Source of the DNA: Adineta vaga
Taxonomy: Eukaryota; Rotifera
Direction: 5' to 3'
NCBI GenBank assembly: GCA_021613535.1
Contig: CP075495.1
Location: forward strand, 11,160,001-11,224,000
DNA length: 64,000 nt
Both the position numbers and the translations under genes were made by a program. This document shows positions 23,874 through 36,722 of this stretch, piece after piece (positions within the stretch are counted from its first letter, which is position 1; the number at the start of each line of letters is the position of its first letter). The notes beneath the pieces are model-generated. The model did not search any database, was not told the DNA's origin, and worked only from the letters and a program-made list of their open reading frames with translations.

Positions 23874-26426
23874 ATGAATAAACTAACATTCATAAACACT
23901 CATCCTGAATGTTAGTATTTAGTCTTTTTTTTCCTCATTAATAATTATTTACCTGTTTTGATTAGATGGATACAACGGATTAATCGATCAAGTCTATGAG
24001 AAAGAATTTTCATCTCGTCTTCCTGTTGATCGAATATATCTCGATCATGCAGGTACAACATTATATACTCAATCTCAATTAGATACTCATTTTGATCAAC
24101 TTCGTACATCAACATTAAATAATCCTCATAGTGAACAAGATGATTCGAAAACATTATTATTAATTCAAGAATGTATGGAATTTATCTTGTCAATATTTGA
24201 GACATCAAGTCGAGACTATTCAATTATATTTACCTTAAATACCACTCATGCATGTCAATTATTATCGACATTATTTCCATTTTCATCTCAATCTGAATAT
24301 GCTTATATGATTGATAGTCATAATAGTCTCATTGGTATTCGACAACAAGCTAAATTACATGGAGGCTCATTTTCTGTTATTGATTATCCATCATTTATTT
24401 ACAATCAACAAAAAGATCTAGATCATCATTCATCTTTTCACTGTGTTGGTCATTCATCATCATCTCTACCATTGAATTCGGAATCTACAATTCCATCCTA
24501 TTGTTTATTTGCATGTCCAGCTGAAAATAATTTCAATGGACTTCGACCAGCATTAAATCAACTTTTAGAACCTTTTCTAATTGCACGAGAAAATCTTTCA
24601 GAATCTTTTCCAATACCAGTAAAACGTCAACCATCCAAATCATGCCATTGGTTAACATTAGTTGATTGTGCAAAATATCTTTCAACAAAATCTTTTTCAC
24701 TTTCAACATATCCTGTTGATTTTCTTGTTCTTTCATTTTATAAAATCTTCGGTTATCCCACTGGTCTAGGTGCATTAATTATTCGAAATGATACATTGAA
24801 AATCTTGAATAAAGAACATTATTTTGGTGGTGGTAGTGTTGAATATGTTTCACCTTATGATGATTCTCGTGTTGATTATAAATCGAATATAAATGCTTTT
24901 ATTCATGGAACAATTCCATTTACGAGTATTCTCTCTGTTTATCATGGTTTTCAATTAATTACATCAAAATTAACATATAAATCGATATCATTACATACAC
25001 AATGTTTAATTGATTATTGTCGAAATGAAATGTGCCAATTAAATTATTCAAATGGACAAATTCTTTGTCTATTTTATGATCAAAGAAATGATTTGTTGAG
25101 AGAACATGGTTATTCTTATGGGCCAATTTTAAATTTTAATTTATATAATAAACATGGTCAATTTCTTTCTTGTCGTTTAATACAAAGAATTGCAGCTGAT
25201 CATAATATTATTTTACGAGTTGGAACATTTTGTGCACCAGGTGCTAGTCAAGCTTATTTAGGTAAATCTGTAAAATAGACGATTGAAAAAAGAAGATATT
25301 GTTTTTAGGTTCGAGAAAATCATTTGAAACAAATCATGAATGTCGTCGAGGATTATTCTGCGGAACGAATCATGATGGTGAAGATGTCATTGATTCTGGT
25401 CAACAACCACTAGGTAGTATTCGTTTAAGTCTTGGTTGGATGAGTCGTTATGAAGATATTCAAACATGGATTAATTTTCTTCGTCAAATTATTTTACAAG
25501 GAATTGGTATAGCACCATTATTACCATCATCAATAGAGAATAATAATGTTTTTAATGAGAATATAAACTTGATGTTAACTCATATGTATATTTATCCAAT
25601 AAAATCTTGTGCACCGTTGTCAGTAACAGAATGGCCATTGACATCAATTGCGTTTCTTTATGATCGTGAATGGATGATTATTGATCAAAATAATAATCCA
25701 TTAACATTGAAGCGTTTACCAAGTTTATCTCAAATAAAACCTTTTATTGATTTAAAACAAAATCAATTAATACTCAATGCGAATAATCATTCATCTTTCA
25801 TTATTAATATTAATAATGGTTTGTCTTCGGAAAGATATTATCTTTGTAATTCACTTGATTTATATTTAGATTTCGAAATTATTAAATCATCTGTCAAATT
25901 AAATGATGGAATAGCTTGTCATATTTATTCAGGTGAAATTGAACAATGGTTAACTCGTGTATTGGGTATTTATGCAACATTAGCACGACGTACAGTAGAT
26001 AGTCAAATGACGTTAGCAAATGAAGGTGCTTTTCTTCTTGTATATCAAGAAAGTGTTCGACAAATCCAATCTGAATTGACCAATAATGAAAAGATTACAC
26101 ATGAACGTTTTCGACCAAATTTAGTTGTTGATAAACAAAATTTTGATCAAGTTTATTCAGCCTATAGTGAAGATTTGTGGAAACGCTTGATTATTTCTAA
26201 CGAAAATCAAATTGAATTGAAAACAAGTGGTTTATGTCAACGTTGTTCAGTAGTTAATGTTGATCCATTGACTGGAAAAAATCAAAGTCATCTATTTACT
26301 CGTTTACAAACACAACGAAGAGAAATGAATTCATTACGAGCAAATTTTGGAATTCTATTGAATCTTTCGAAAATATATAAACTTGCTTTCATCCGTGTTG
26401 GAGATCGTATTCAAGCATTCAAATGA
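23874..26426 (+). CDS. MOCOS: Molybdenum cofactor sulfurase
   Basis: Three exons (23874-23910, 23966-25261, 25309-26426) sum to 817 codons with perfect phase. The short first exon (MNKLTFINTHPE) was placed because its phase-1 end restores PE-YGYNGLIDQVYEKEF, the conserved start of MOCOS. The class V aminotransferase-like cysteine desulfurase domain has RIYLDHAGTTLYTQSQLD, the PLP-Lys in LSFYKIFGYPTGLGALI, and the active Cys in RVGTFCAPGASQ. An N-terminal MOSC beta-barrel (MYIYPIKSCAPLSVTEW) and a MOSC domain (SGLCQRCSVVNVDPLTG) follow. The enzyme replaces an oxo ligand with sulfur on the molybdenum cofactor and so activates xanthine dehydrogenase and aldehyde oxidase. XDH is the next gene downstream on the same strand, 446 bp away. 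Confidence 0.94.
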
Positions 26427-26872
26427 TTGAAATTGATTTTCTTATATAGATTTTGATATACAAAGACTATTAAAGATATGAATAAAATGATTCTAGGCCG
26501 ATAATTTTAAACAGAAAATGATCGAGTGCACATGATTCTAGATGTCATATCGATAGAGAATAAAAGTATATCTATCCCTGGATGAAGAGAATTTTCGAAT
26601 CAATTTATAGATAGAGAATGAAAAGCAGTTTCTTTCGTTTCTACGCAAAAATTTTAAAAAGTCGAATTTGAACTGATAGTATCTGCTCACATTCACACTT
26701 TTGATAAAGCAACATGCGAAATATTTCTTATCTTTGTTTCATTATTTGCTCTGAGATAAACTATTAGTCTATATTTTCTATTCGTACTCACGTTTAATTA
26801 TATAAAAATACAGAAGGCTGAGAGAAACAGAAAAAAAACTGATTAAACTTGTGTGACTTGAAAAGAAAAATA
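26427..26872. promoter_or_regulatory. MOCOS-XDH intergenic region
   Basis: About 450 bp between the MOCOS stop and the XDH start. It must carry the MOCOS 3' end and presumably the XDH promoter. No distinct element was recognised. Confidence 0.4.
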
Positions 26873-29800
26873 ATGGTTAAAGAAACAATACAACAGTCCA
26901 CACCTCCACCAGTAGATTACCTTCTATTCTATGTTAATGGAAAACAAATCATTGAACATCATGTAGAACCTGATTGGACTCTCTTATGGTACCTTAGAAA
27001 TAGTAAGTATAGTATTGTTATTTTTTCAGTTGATGATGATTCGATCTTAAACTTTCATTTATTATTAGAGTTGAATTTAACTGGATCGAAATTAGGTTGT
27101 GGTGAAGGTGGATGTGGCGCTTGTACAGTAATGATATCTCAATGTATGGATCGACATTCGGGTTATCTTGAACATCGAACAGTTAATGCTTGTCTAGCAC
27201 CAATTTGTTCTGTGGATGGTTGTCATATAATAACAGTTGAAGGTTTAGGTTCAGTTGCTAAATCAAATCTTCATCCAGCACAATCACGACTAGCTGAAAT
27301 GTATGGATCACAATGTGGATTTTGTACACCTGGTATTGTTATGTCATTATATGGAACTGTAACATCATCGAATCATCCTCATTCATCATTAACAATGCAA
27401 GATATTGAAGAAGCATTTGATGGAAATCTTTGTCGTTGTACAGGTTATCGACCTATTCTTGATGCTGCTAAATCATTTGCAAAAGATACTAATAAATTAC
27501 CATGTAAAGATTCATTCTCATCATCAAAGCCAACATCAACAACATTGGATAAATGTCTTTCATTCGTGAAAAAACTTGATAAAGAACCTCATCAAATAGA
27601 ATTTCCCAATGAATTACGTCAACATATTCCACAATCAATTCATATTAAAGGTTTAATGATATTTTTGCTTCTCTGATCAAACTATTTTTTCTACATTTAT
27701 ATATACATATATATAGGCTCGATAGTTGAATGGTATCGTCCGATAACTTTGAATGAACTACTTGAACTTCGTTGTACGTATCCAGGTGGTGCATCAAAAC
27801 TCGTTTTTGGTAACACAGAAGTTCAAATTGAAACAAAATTCAAACGTTTAAAATATCCACGGTTTATTTCTGTAACACATGTCGAAGAACTTCAACAAAT
27901 GAAACGTACATCAACAGCTTTAATTATTGGTGCTGGCGTTACCTTAACACGTTTACAAACTAAACTTTCCGAATGGAATGATCAGAAGTTAGATGGTGGC
28001 ATTTGTCAGGCTCTTATTGATCAATTAAAATATTTTGCTTCAACACAAATTCGTAATGTTGCTTCACTTGGTGGTAATATTGTTAATGCTTCACCTATGT
28101 AAAGATTAGTTTTTCTATTCTGTATTTGCCAAACGAAAATTTTTCTATTTCTAGTTCCGATGTTAATCCAGTTCTTCAAGCTGCTGATGCTGTTTTAGAA
28201 TTACATCGTGGTAATCTGATTCTGTTCGGCTTGTTCCTCTACGAGAATTTTTTCTGAGCTATCGTCGTGTGGCAATGACTGATGATGAAGTACTAGTTAG
28301 TATTCATATTCCATTGCCATCAACGAATAAAACATTTATTCGTTCATATAAACAAGCACGTCGACGTGATGATGATATTGGTATTGTTAGTGCTGGTCTT
28401 CATGTTGAACTTGAATCTATAGATTCTACGGATAAACAACAATGGCGTATTGTTTGTGCACGATTTTCATTTGGTGGAATGGGACCAACAACAATCTTAA
28501 CAAAAAAGACAGAACAAGAATTAATTGGACAAACTTGGTCAAAATCAACTATTAATAAAGCATGTGAATTAGCATTGAATGAAATGCCATTGAATGATTT
28601 AACACCTGGTGGTCAACCAGAATATAGGTAAGATATAAGTATAAAAAGATCATAGTTGAATGTTAGAATGTTTCTATTTAGACGTACTTTAGTTCAATCA
28701 TTTTTATACAAGTTTTATGTTTATATTTGTACGGAATTGAATCAATCAAATGTTGATACAAAAGAACTTTCAATTACTCATCCATATCATCGACCTGTTT
28801 CTCATGGTCAACAGATAATTCCAGAACGACCATCATCACAAAAAGTTGTTGGAACATCATTACCTCATCGTTCAGCATATCTGCAAACAACAGGTGAAGC
28901 AAAATATATTGATGATATGCCTTCATTACCTAATACACTTTATGCTGCACTTGTACTTTCAACGCAACCAAATGCTCGAATTAAGAGTATTGGTAAGCTG
29001 ATTTCCTAGCCGCTTGACAAAATCATAATCATACACTTTCATTGTTCTATAGATCTAGGTGCAACTTCGAAAGTGCCTGGTTTTGTTTCATTTACTAATC
29101 ATAAAGATATTCAAGGTGATAATATGACTGGTGATATTGTTCATGATGAAGAAGTCTTTGTTTCATCAATAACTCCATGTGTTGGTGCGGTCATTGGTGT
29201 CGTTCTATGTGAAACAGAACGTGCAGCATATGCTGCTACTAATCTTGTTCAAATTGAATATGAACTTTTAACACCAACTATTTTCACAATTGAAGATGCT
29301 ATTGAACATAATTCATATCTAGGTGATGAACGATGTTTGAAACAAGGTGATGTAGAAAAAGCTCTAACAGAAGCTGAACATACACTTGAAGGAACTATTT
29401 TAATGGGTGGTCAAGAACATTTCTATCTTGAAACAAATTGTTGTATGATTATACCATCCAATGATGATCAAGAAGTTACTATATATTCATCGACACAAAA
29501 TCCAAGTAAAACACAAGAACTAACAGCATTAGCACTTGGTTATGATGTTAGTCATGTTATATGTCATGTTAAACGTATGGGTGGTGGATTTGGTGGAAAA
29601 GAATCAAGATCGTATGTTTAATAAAATAAAATCGATGTCTAATCCTACTTTTTTTCAATTTAGAATTGCTCCATGCATTGCTGCAGCCGTCAGTGCTGTA
29701 AAAGTTGGTCGCCCTGTTCGAATGAATATTGAGCGTGATGTTGATATGAGTGTTACTGGTCAACGTCATCCATTTAAATTGACATATAAAGTTGGTTTTA

Positions 29801-31431
29801 CGAATGAAGGTCAATTTACAGCACTTGATATTCGTTTATGGAGTAATGCAGGATGTTCATTTGATCTCTCACTACCAGTGCTAGAACGCGCAATGCTTCA
29901 TATTGATAATACTTATCGATTTAATAATATACGAGTTCGTGGACGTTTGTGTAAAACACATTTACCATCAAATACAGGTCTGTTTTGTCATCATATTTTA
30001 TTTCATCAAAATCTGATTCGAAATTATTTTATAGCATTCCGTGGTTTTGGTGGTCCACAAGGTCTATTTGGTTGTGAAACAATTGTTGAACATATTGCTG
30101 CCTATCTTAAACTTGATCCTCTTATCATTCGTCGTTTAAATATGTATAAAGAAGGTGATGTAACCCATTTTGGTCAACCATTAGAACGATGGAATATACC
30201 TCGAATGATCGACGAACTTTTAATATCCAGTGATTATCAACAACGACAAAAAACAGTGGAAGAATTCAATCAATTGAATACTTTTAGAAAACGTGGTATT
30301 ACTATTCTTCCAACAAAATTTGGTATTGCATTTACAGCTAAATTTCTAAATCAAGCTGGTGCTCTTGTTCATATCTATAAAGATGGGTCAGTTTTAGTTA
30401 GTCATGGAGGTAAAGAAAATACAAGAGATTACTCACACATCTTCTTTTCTTTTGCTTTCTAGGGACTGAAATGGGTCAAGGACTTCATACAAAAATGATT
30501 TCTATTGCAGCAGAAATTCTAGGATGTGATGTTAATCGAGTACGTATTAGTGAAACAGCAACCGATAAGGTAGCAAATACAAGTCCAACAGCAGCATCAG
30601 CATCATCCGATTTAAATGGTATGGCAATAAAAATTGCATGTGACCAAATTCGTGAACGTTTAAATACACCTTCTTGTTGGTGATGATATCAATATATCAT
30701 GGGAAAATCTTGTTAAAAAGGCATATTTTTCACGTATTGATTTATGTGCACATGGCTTCTATGCTACACCTGAACCATTAGGTGCAGATTTTCTGACGAA
30801 TGAAGCTAATTTTAATTATTTTACACAAGGTGCAGCTGTAACAGAAGTCGAATTAGATACATTAACAGGTGATTGGCATATATTACGTGTTGATATTTTG
30901 ATGGTAAATTCAAGAGAAAGATTTTCATTTCTTTTTCACATTTTTGTTTTCGAATTCTAGGATGTTGGAACATCACTTAATCCTCAAATTGATATTGGAC
31001 AAATTGAAGGTGCTTATGTTCAAGGTGTGGGTTTATTTACAATGGAAGAACTTATTTGGGGTGATCATAATCAACATAAATGGACAAAACCAGGTGCTCT
31101 TTTTACTCGTGGTCCTGGTACTTACAAAATTCCATCCTTCAATGATGTACCACTTGATATGAGAGTAGAATTACTTTCGAATGCAGCTAATCCTCGTGCA
31201 GTTTATTCATCGAAAGCAATTGGTGAACCACCTCTATTTCTTGGTGCTGCAGCATTTTTTGCACTTCGAAATGCTTGTATGGCTTATCGAGAACAACAAG
31301 GTTATAAAGAATATTTTCCTTTAAATTCTCCAGCTACTGTGGAACGTCTTCGTATGGCATGTGCTGATGAATTTACTCAACGAGCATGTATTCAACAACA
31401 TGAAACATTTCAAGCAAAAGGTTCTTATTAA
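26873..31431 (+). CDS. XDH: Xanthine dehydrogenase/oxidase, with two apparent frame breaks
   Basis: The exons encode the full molybdo-flavoprotein, about 1,330 codons, the normal length. The N-terminal 2Fe-2S domain has [17 protein letters not shown]; the second cluster has [11 protein letters not shown] and [15 protein letters not shown]. The FAD domain shows [13 protein letters not shown] and [21 protein letters not shown]. The molybdopterin domain has [45 protein letters not shown] and [12 protein letters not shown]. It oxidises hypoxanthine and xanthine to urate in the cytosol or peroxisome. Frame is lost near 28213 (after ELHRGN, before RLVPLREFF) and near 30671 (after RLNT, before [11 protein letters not shown]). 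Each needs a one-base correction, and no intron explains either. All other joins are in frame. Either these are assembly indels or this copy is a young pseudogene. Aldehyde oxidase is a less likely identity. Confidence 0.88.
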
Positions 31432-32528
31432 TGACTTTTATCTTTCGATTTTTCCTAGTTCTTTACCAATAAAATGATTGCGTAATGATATAAAAACTAA
31501 AAGTATAATCTTCTTCTACCATCATTCATCTTGCACAAGTATAGTACAAAGAAAAACGAAACTGTAAAAATTTTTTTCGAATCATTTTCGGTTTCATATT
31601 TCAATGTTTATCAATGGAGCTATTATAACGATAAACAACAAACTTTAATTATTTATCCACCTGGTAAAAGAATATCTTTACGATTGATATTACCTATACA
31701 CAAAACATATTCACATGATGAATGTCAAGTTTAACCATGTAGGTTTTAGTAAAAACAAAAAGTAATATCTATCGATAGAATTCAATATGTTCATAGTATA
31801 AAGACAAAAAGAAAACACTTTTCTTAGTATATTTACAAAGGCAATTCATTCAAGAAATAATTAGCGCTGTCTTCGTATTCTTTCGAATGAGACAAACGAT
31901 TGTTTACGTTTGAATGATTTTGAATGACGATGTCACACGTAAAATGTAGTTTACAATGATAATTTCAATAGAAATATTAGTTTTCCTTTTGTTGTATGTT
32001 ATTCAATCAATTAATTATATCAAATAATTCTAAATTATTACACTACATAAAAGAATTTTGCCAAGACAAGCAGATTGAAAAGAAAAATATTGTTTTACGT
32101 TAACTATTATAGTTGAATAGAAAGTCCTTGAGATTTAAAATCAACAAAAAATATTTCTAATTAACTTCTAATGATGTATAAATTGTAACATTCAAACTAA
32201 TGAAAAACATACCTGTAGCAAGAACACGCGAGAAAGAGTGGTAGTAGGTGTTCTTTCATAACATCAAATCATCGTGTTTCGATATGTATGCGTATGTATA
32301 TATATATATACTTTTTTTTTTACAAATATAAGTTATCGTTGACCAATGTATAATGATGAAGAAACAGGCAAAACTTTGTTAATAATAAATGATCGTTCTT
32401 TTCCTTCTTCTTCTCTCTACTGATACTTGTATTCAAGTTTTTTTTTTCATTTTATTTCTCATTAGTTATAAATAATATTGTCTATTGATAACATATTGAA
32501 TACGTCGAAACAAATATATTGTTTTAAC
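31432..32528. other. Intergenic region downstream of XDH
   Basis: About 1.1 kb of AT-rich sequence. One 67-codon frame (about 31531-31734) includes LIIYPPGKRISLRLILP and a later Cys, reminiscent of part of a secreted domain, but it lacks an ATG and clear splice partners. It could be a remnant exon. A short (TA)n tract lies near 32297-32311. Confidence 0.5.
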
Positions 32529-34770
32529 ATGCAATTCCTTTTGTGTATGTACATAGTGAGTCTTTCAATTTTTTCTGTAATAACAACAACATCTTCAAAT
32601 TTAACGGCAAATTTCAACATAACAATCAGAGCACCTTATACAATATCATCACCTCTTCCAATACCATATGTATATATATATATATATAGATATTGTCTTT
32701 ATTCTTCATATAAATCTTCTTCATTTTGTCTCTTAGAAATCGGTGCATGTACAATATACAGTACCAAATGATAAAGATCAATGGAATATCAGTAATATTG
32801 TTTTCCTTGCCAAAGAATACATATGATATCTTTTCAATTGAGACTGATGACCGTGAAAAATAGTGATATACCGTTAGAATAGAATCATTTCATGCATATT
32901 GCCCTAAATTGATACGGTTTTTCGATATGCCCTATGTTTCTTAAGTTTCACTTAGTGCTAGGAAATCTTTCTTTGATAATTGTTTTAGTTTCTATTGAGC
33001 CATTGATTCTAAAAGCAAACCGTACAATTCGACAATTAAGTGTTCATATTTGTCAGTTTACGAATAAGGTCTATCTTCAAAAGTCAATTTGGTAATTAAA
33101 AACGGATATTTTGGAAATCAACAAATCTCAATATAACTTGTATCATTATTATAGGTATGATGATCAGACAATTTGTCGTGGTGGTTCATCGATGTTAATC
33201 TATCACTGGGCAGCACTTTCAATAGGAACTTCTTTTCGAGGACTGAATGGTAAGATTAAATTACTTATTCACCTAGTGATATTTTTCTATGTAAATGAAA
33301 TTTTAGATCTTGGCATTCAAATAGATAAATCAAAGTCAATTGTACTTACTGTCACTTATGTTCACGAACAATATGTGCATAAAGAACAGCCAGGCGTTGT
33401 ATTACATATCTCGACTCTCATGTATGTTTGATTTCCTTCAAATAGTAATGTACTCTTCAGATTTTACGACTTTATTTTATCAGATATATATTTATTGATT
33501 TGTAACCTAGCAGAGTTTTATTGAATTCAGCTTTTTGATAAAATAGTGTAACTAAAAATAATACTTTTTCATATATCTGATAACCTGAATGCTATGTTGA
33601 TTTCTTATCTCATTTATAATCTGTTTTATAAACGAAAAGTAAGACTATGATGATATACGATGATATCAATTAATTATTTTCGACATTTGTTTTTTGAAAC
33701 TATACTGAAATATTCACCTGTGTATATCAATGCAATTCTTTCAGGTGATCAAGAAAAAACGATCAACTAAAGATTTTTAGAATATATTTATGTGTTTATC
33801 TATTTGTACTTTATAGACCGCGATTCCATCTAGCTTCATTAACAGTTGGAAATAAATATCGAGCAACACGTAAATATCATTGATTGTTGGAAATAAGAAA
33901 ATTGATCAATATTATTTTCAAGGTTTTTCATGCCGTGTATTGAATTATCCACGTTTATTATATTCAATAAAACCATTATTTCCCAAAACGAAACGCACAT
34001 GGTGGCGTATTTATGTAATACGTAATCGTAGTTTTGGTCGAAAACTTGTTCAATTTGTACTCGATTCAACAATGTTCTTAAATAAAAATAGAACGGAGAT
34101 GGAAATTCTTTCATCAGACATATTTCTTATATCTGGAGATTATATCATTGTCGAATGTGATGATCATGATCAAGATTCAAATTGTAATTTTTTGATTTTT
34201 TATGTATACAAAAATGTGAATTATAAATCATCGATTGAAAATGTTCATAGCTGTAAACACAATAGTTATCCTGATTTATTCAAGTTTGTTTTATTCAATT
34301 TTCTGCTCTTCTTATTCAATGTTTTTTTGTCTTATGATTAGATTAATACCAACAAAAGCATCACTTTCAACGATGACCGTTCCACCAATGATGTCTAATG
34401 TAGATTCAAGCACAGGTAATAATTATATCGATTTTGTTTTTACATAAAAATGTTTCTTTTCTTCTATTGATTATTTAGTATTTCTACTGATCTGTTTGTT
34501 ATTATTTATTATTTGGATATCGATAATTGTCGGTTGTGTAATAATGCGTAAGCAATAGATATTTTATTTAGGTATTTACTTAGTATGATATATGTAGGTC
34601 GTATACGTGGATTAGTTAATTTTCGTACGGAACCATTCGGTTTAATTGGCGCTCAACCAACAAAAGCAATGTATGATCGAAGAGCGAATGATGCCGGACA
34701 ACAAAAATTAGCGGCCGAAGCAGATCATATAGCTCAATTGGATATTGAACATATGGGTTTAATGAGTTGA
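32529..34770 (+). CDS. Membrane-anchored PHM/DBH-like monooxygenase homologue lacking all copper ligands
   Basis: The signal peptide MQFLLCMYIVSLSIFSVITT leads into exons that align with the copper type II ascorbate-dependent monooxygenase fold (PHM, DBH, MOXD1). PLILKANRTIRQLSVHICQF matches the segment that holds the His-His pair of CuH. CRGGSSMLIYHWAALSIG and IVLTVTYVHEQ match its end, where VHY carries the third His. SCRVLNYPRLLYSIKPL matches the start of the second domain, where HTH binds CuM. NCNFLIFYVYK sits at the Met ligand. Here those ligands read R-Q, T, no His, and N. A membrane helix (VFLLICLLLFIIWISIIVG) and a 60-residue cytosolic tail (RIRGLVNFRTEPFG...HMGLMS) follow. Joins from 33148 onward are all in frame, which supports an expressed gene. 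The exon structure of the N-terminal third (32529-33000) is uncertain. It is probably a non-enzymatic surface or secretory-pathway protein. Confidence 0.7.
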
Positions 34771-34849
34771 TAAAATCATTTTATTTATTTCTCTTTTTTT
34801 TTGAAGATAGTTATTACATGTGTATAATATAATGATTTTTTTCTCATAT

Positions 34850-36034
34850 TCAATAGAGAGTAGGACCAGCTAATGATTCGATCCAAGATTTATAAGCTGA
34901 GAGACGTGTATAAACACCACCATCACCACATCCTATACCCCAAGAAGTTAAACCAGCAAGAACATATCGACCACTTCGTGATGCATCAGCAACCACAAAT
35001 GGACCACCAGAATCACCCTATAGAATTAGTTATGTTTGAGAGAAACAGTAAAGATTATCTCTTACTTGACAAGCACCTTTTCTACTTCCACCTGAACATA
35101 TTTGATTTGCTGTATTGATCATATTTGCTGAATAACGTGCTTTACAAGAACTATCCGTTAATACTGATGTTGCGACTTCACTTTTATAACGTAGTAAACC
35201 ACACTACCTGAAAATGATTCAATACGCTTTATCTTTCAAGAAATTCTTATTCGAATGTTTTCTTACCATAAGCTGCTGCACCCCATCCAGTAGTAATGCC
35301 AGTTTCACCTGCAAATGTTTGAGTAGCAGTAGGAAAACAAACAGGCATATAATATTCAGTATATGGTTCGACTTTTGACTAAATACAAGATAAAATATCT
35401 AATAAACAAAAATATCTTCTTACTGATAATTTCATCAAGGCAATATCATGTGTAAAAGTTGAACCAACATATGATGGATGAACAATGACACTTTCAACTG
35501 TTCGTGTAATAACCCATGAATCAGATATTGATCGATCATGTAAACCAAAAACAATGCGATAGATATTTGGAGTTAGATTCCTAAATCAAAATAATTAATT
35601 GTAAAAGTAATTTATTCCAATCACCTACCCAGATACGCAATGAGCTGCAGTAACAATCCATTGATCATTAATCAATGATCCACCACAGATATGATTTCCA
35701 TTGCGTTGCATAGAAATCTAAGATTCACCTGTAAAAAGAAACAAATTCTTTCATTAAACTCACTTGCCATGGCCTAGAAAGAATAAAAAAAGATTAAGTA
35801 ATGTATAAAAATTCAACTACAATAATTCTTACCAATCACCTCGTGTTGATACTTTACCACCAACTATTCTCGATGAAGCATTCGGTGCAGTAATCAACGG
35901 ACGAAGACCACAAGTATCTAACCAAGTAATTATAGAAATTTAATTCGAAAGTGTTAAAATATACCTTTCGAATATTCTTTAGCAAAGGTGAATTGTCCTA
36001 AAACTGCTAATATAACAGCAAGTTTGCCCAACAT
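34850..36034 (-). CDS. Secreted chymotrypsin-fold serine protease
   Basis: The signal peptide [18 protein letters not shown] is followed by a short propeptide with Cys ([15 protein letters not shown]) and the activation site [16 protein letters not shown]. The triad is [11 protein letters not shown] (His), [11 protein letters not shown] (Asp) and GACQGDSGGPF (Ser). The residue at the base of the S1 pocket (six before the Ser) is Gly rather than Asp. This predicts a chymotrypsin- or elastase-like preference, not trypsin-like. The C-terminus ([19 protein letters not shown]) is typical. About eight exons join in frame. The exception is near 35208, where one base seems missing between AAAYG-S and [13 protein letters not shown]; without it the frame stops early. 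Its stop lies 79 bp from the stop of the convergent PHM-like gene. Confidence 0.88.
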
Positions 36035-36722
36035 TCTTCTCCGTATGCTTAGATGGCTAATCGCGTATTCTTAACTGATATCTTGTTGAGAAAAATATAA
36101 TAAAAATAAAAATAAAAATCTATGATGAGAATATTTCTCAGCTGTAAGATGATCAAAATACGACAATATGCACTTTTTTCTCTATTTTGTTTTTATTAAT
36201 ACACGACTTTAGTTGGATAAAATACTCAATCGATTGATTTCTTATCATATTGATGTCCTATGTGTTTTTAATCAATAATTTCAAAGATAAATATTTTAGG
36301 TTTAGATTTACAGTCAAATATTGTCGATTGATTTGACAAATTTCTGTGAATCTTGTAATTGAATTAAGTATTTCTTTAACATTTCAATAAAAATGTTTAA
36401 TTTGAAAATGTTGCCGTCAATCCACTAATCATCGATGACATTTCTTTTCATTAGGAAAAAAAAATACAAGACAAATAAATTTACAAGAAAACGTGTTATA
36501 CACATGTTATAGTTTTGTTCATGACATATATAAGAATAACCGGCTTGATTGATAATCTTCTATTAGACGATGGATAAATTCATCAAGCGATTTTGAATTC
36601 ATTTGGATTGAAGAGAATTTCATAATTGGTTCTTTTGAATAAAGATATACAATTGATATCTTAACTTATATCTATATCACAAATGAATTATAAACATGGG
36701 TATATCATTTAATCAAAAACAA
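36035..36722. other. Intergenic region
   Basis: About 690 bp of AT-rich DNA between the protease start and the ankyrin-gene stop, both on the minus strand. It presumably carries the protease promoter. No ORF or repeat was recognised. Confidence 0.55.

Noticed and set aside
31531-31734. 67-codon ORF after XDH with LIIYPPGKRISLRLILP
   Set aside because: No ATG start, no clear splice partners and no recognised domain; kept only as a possible remnant exon.
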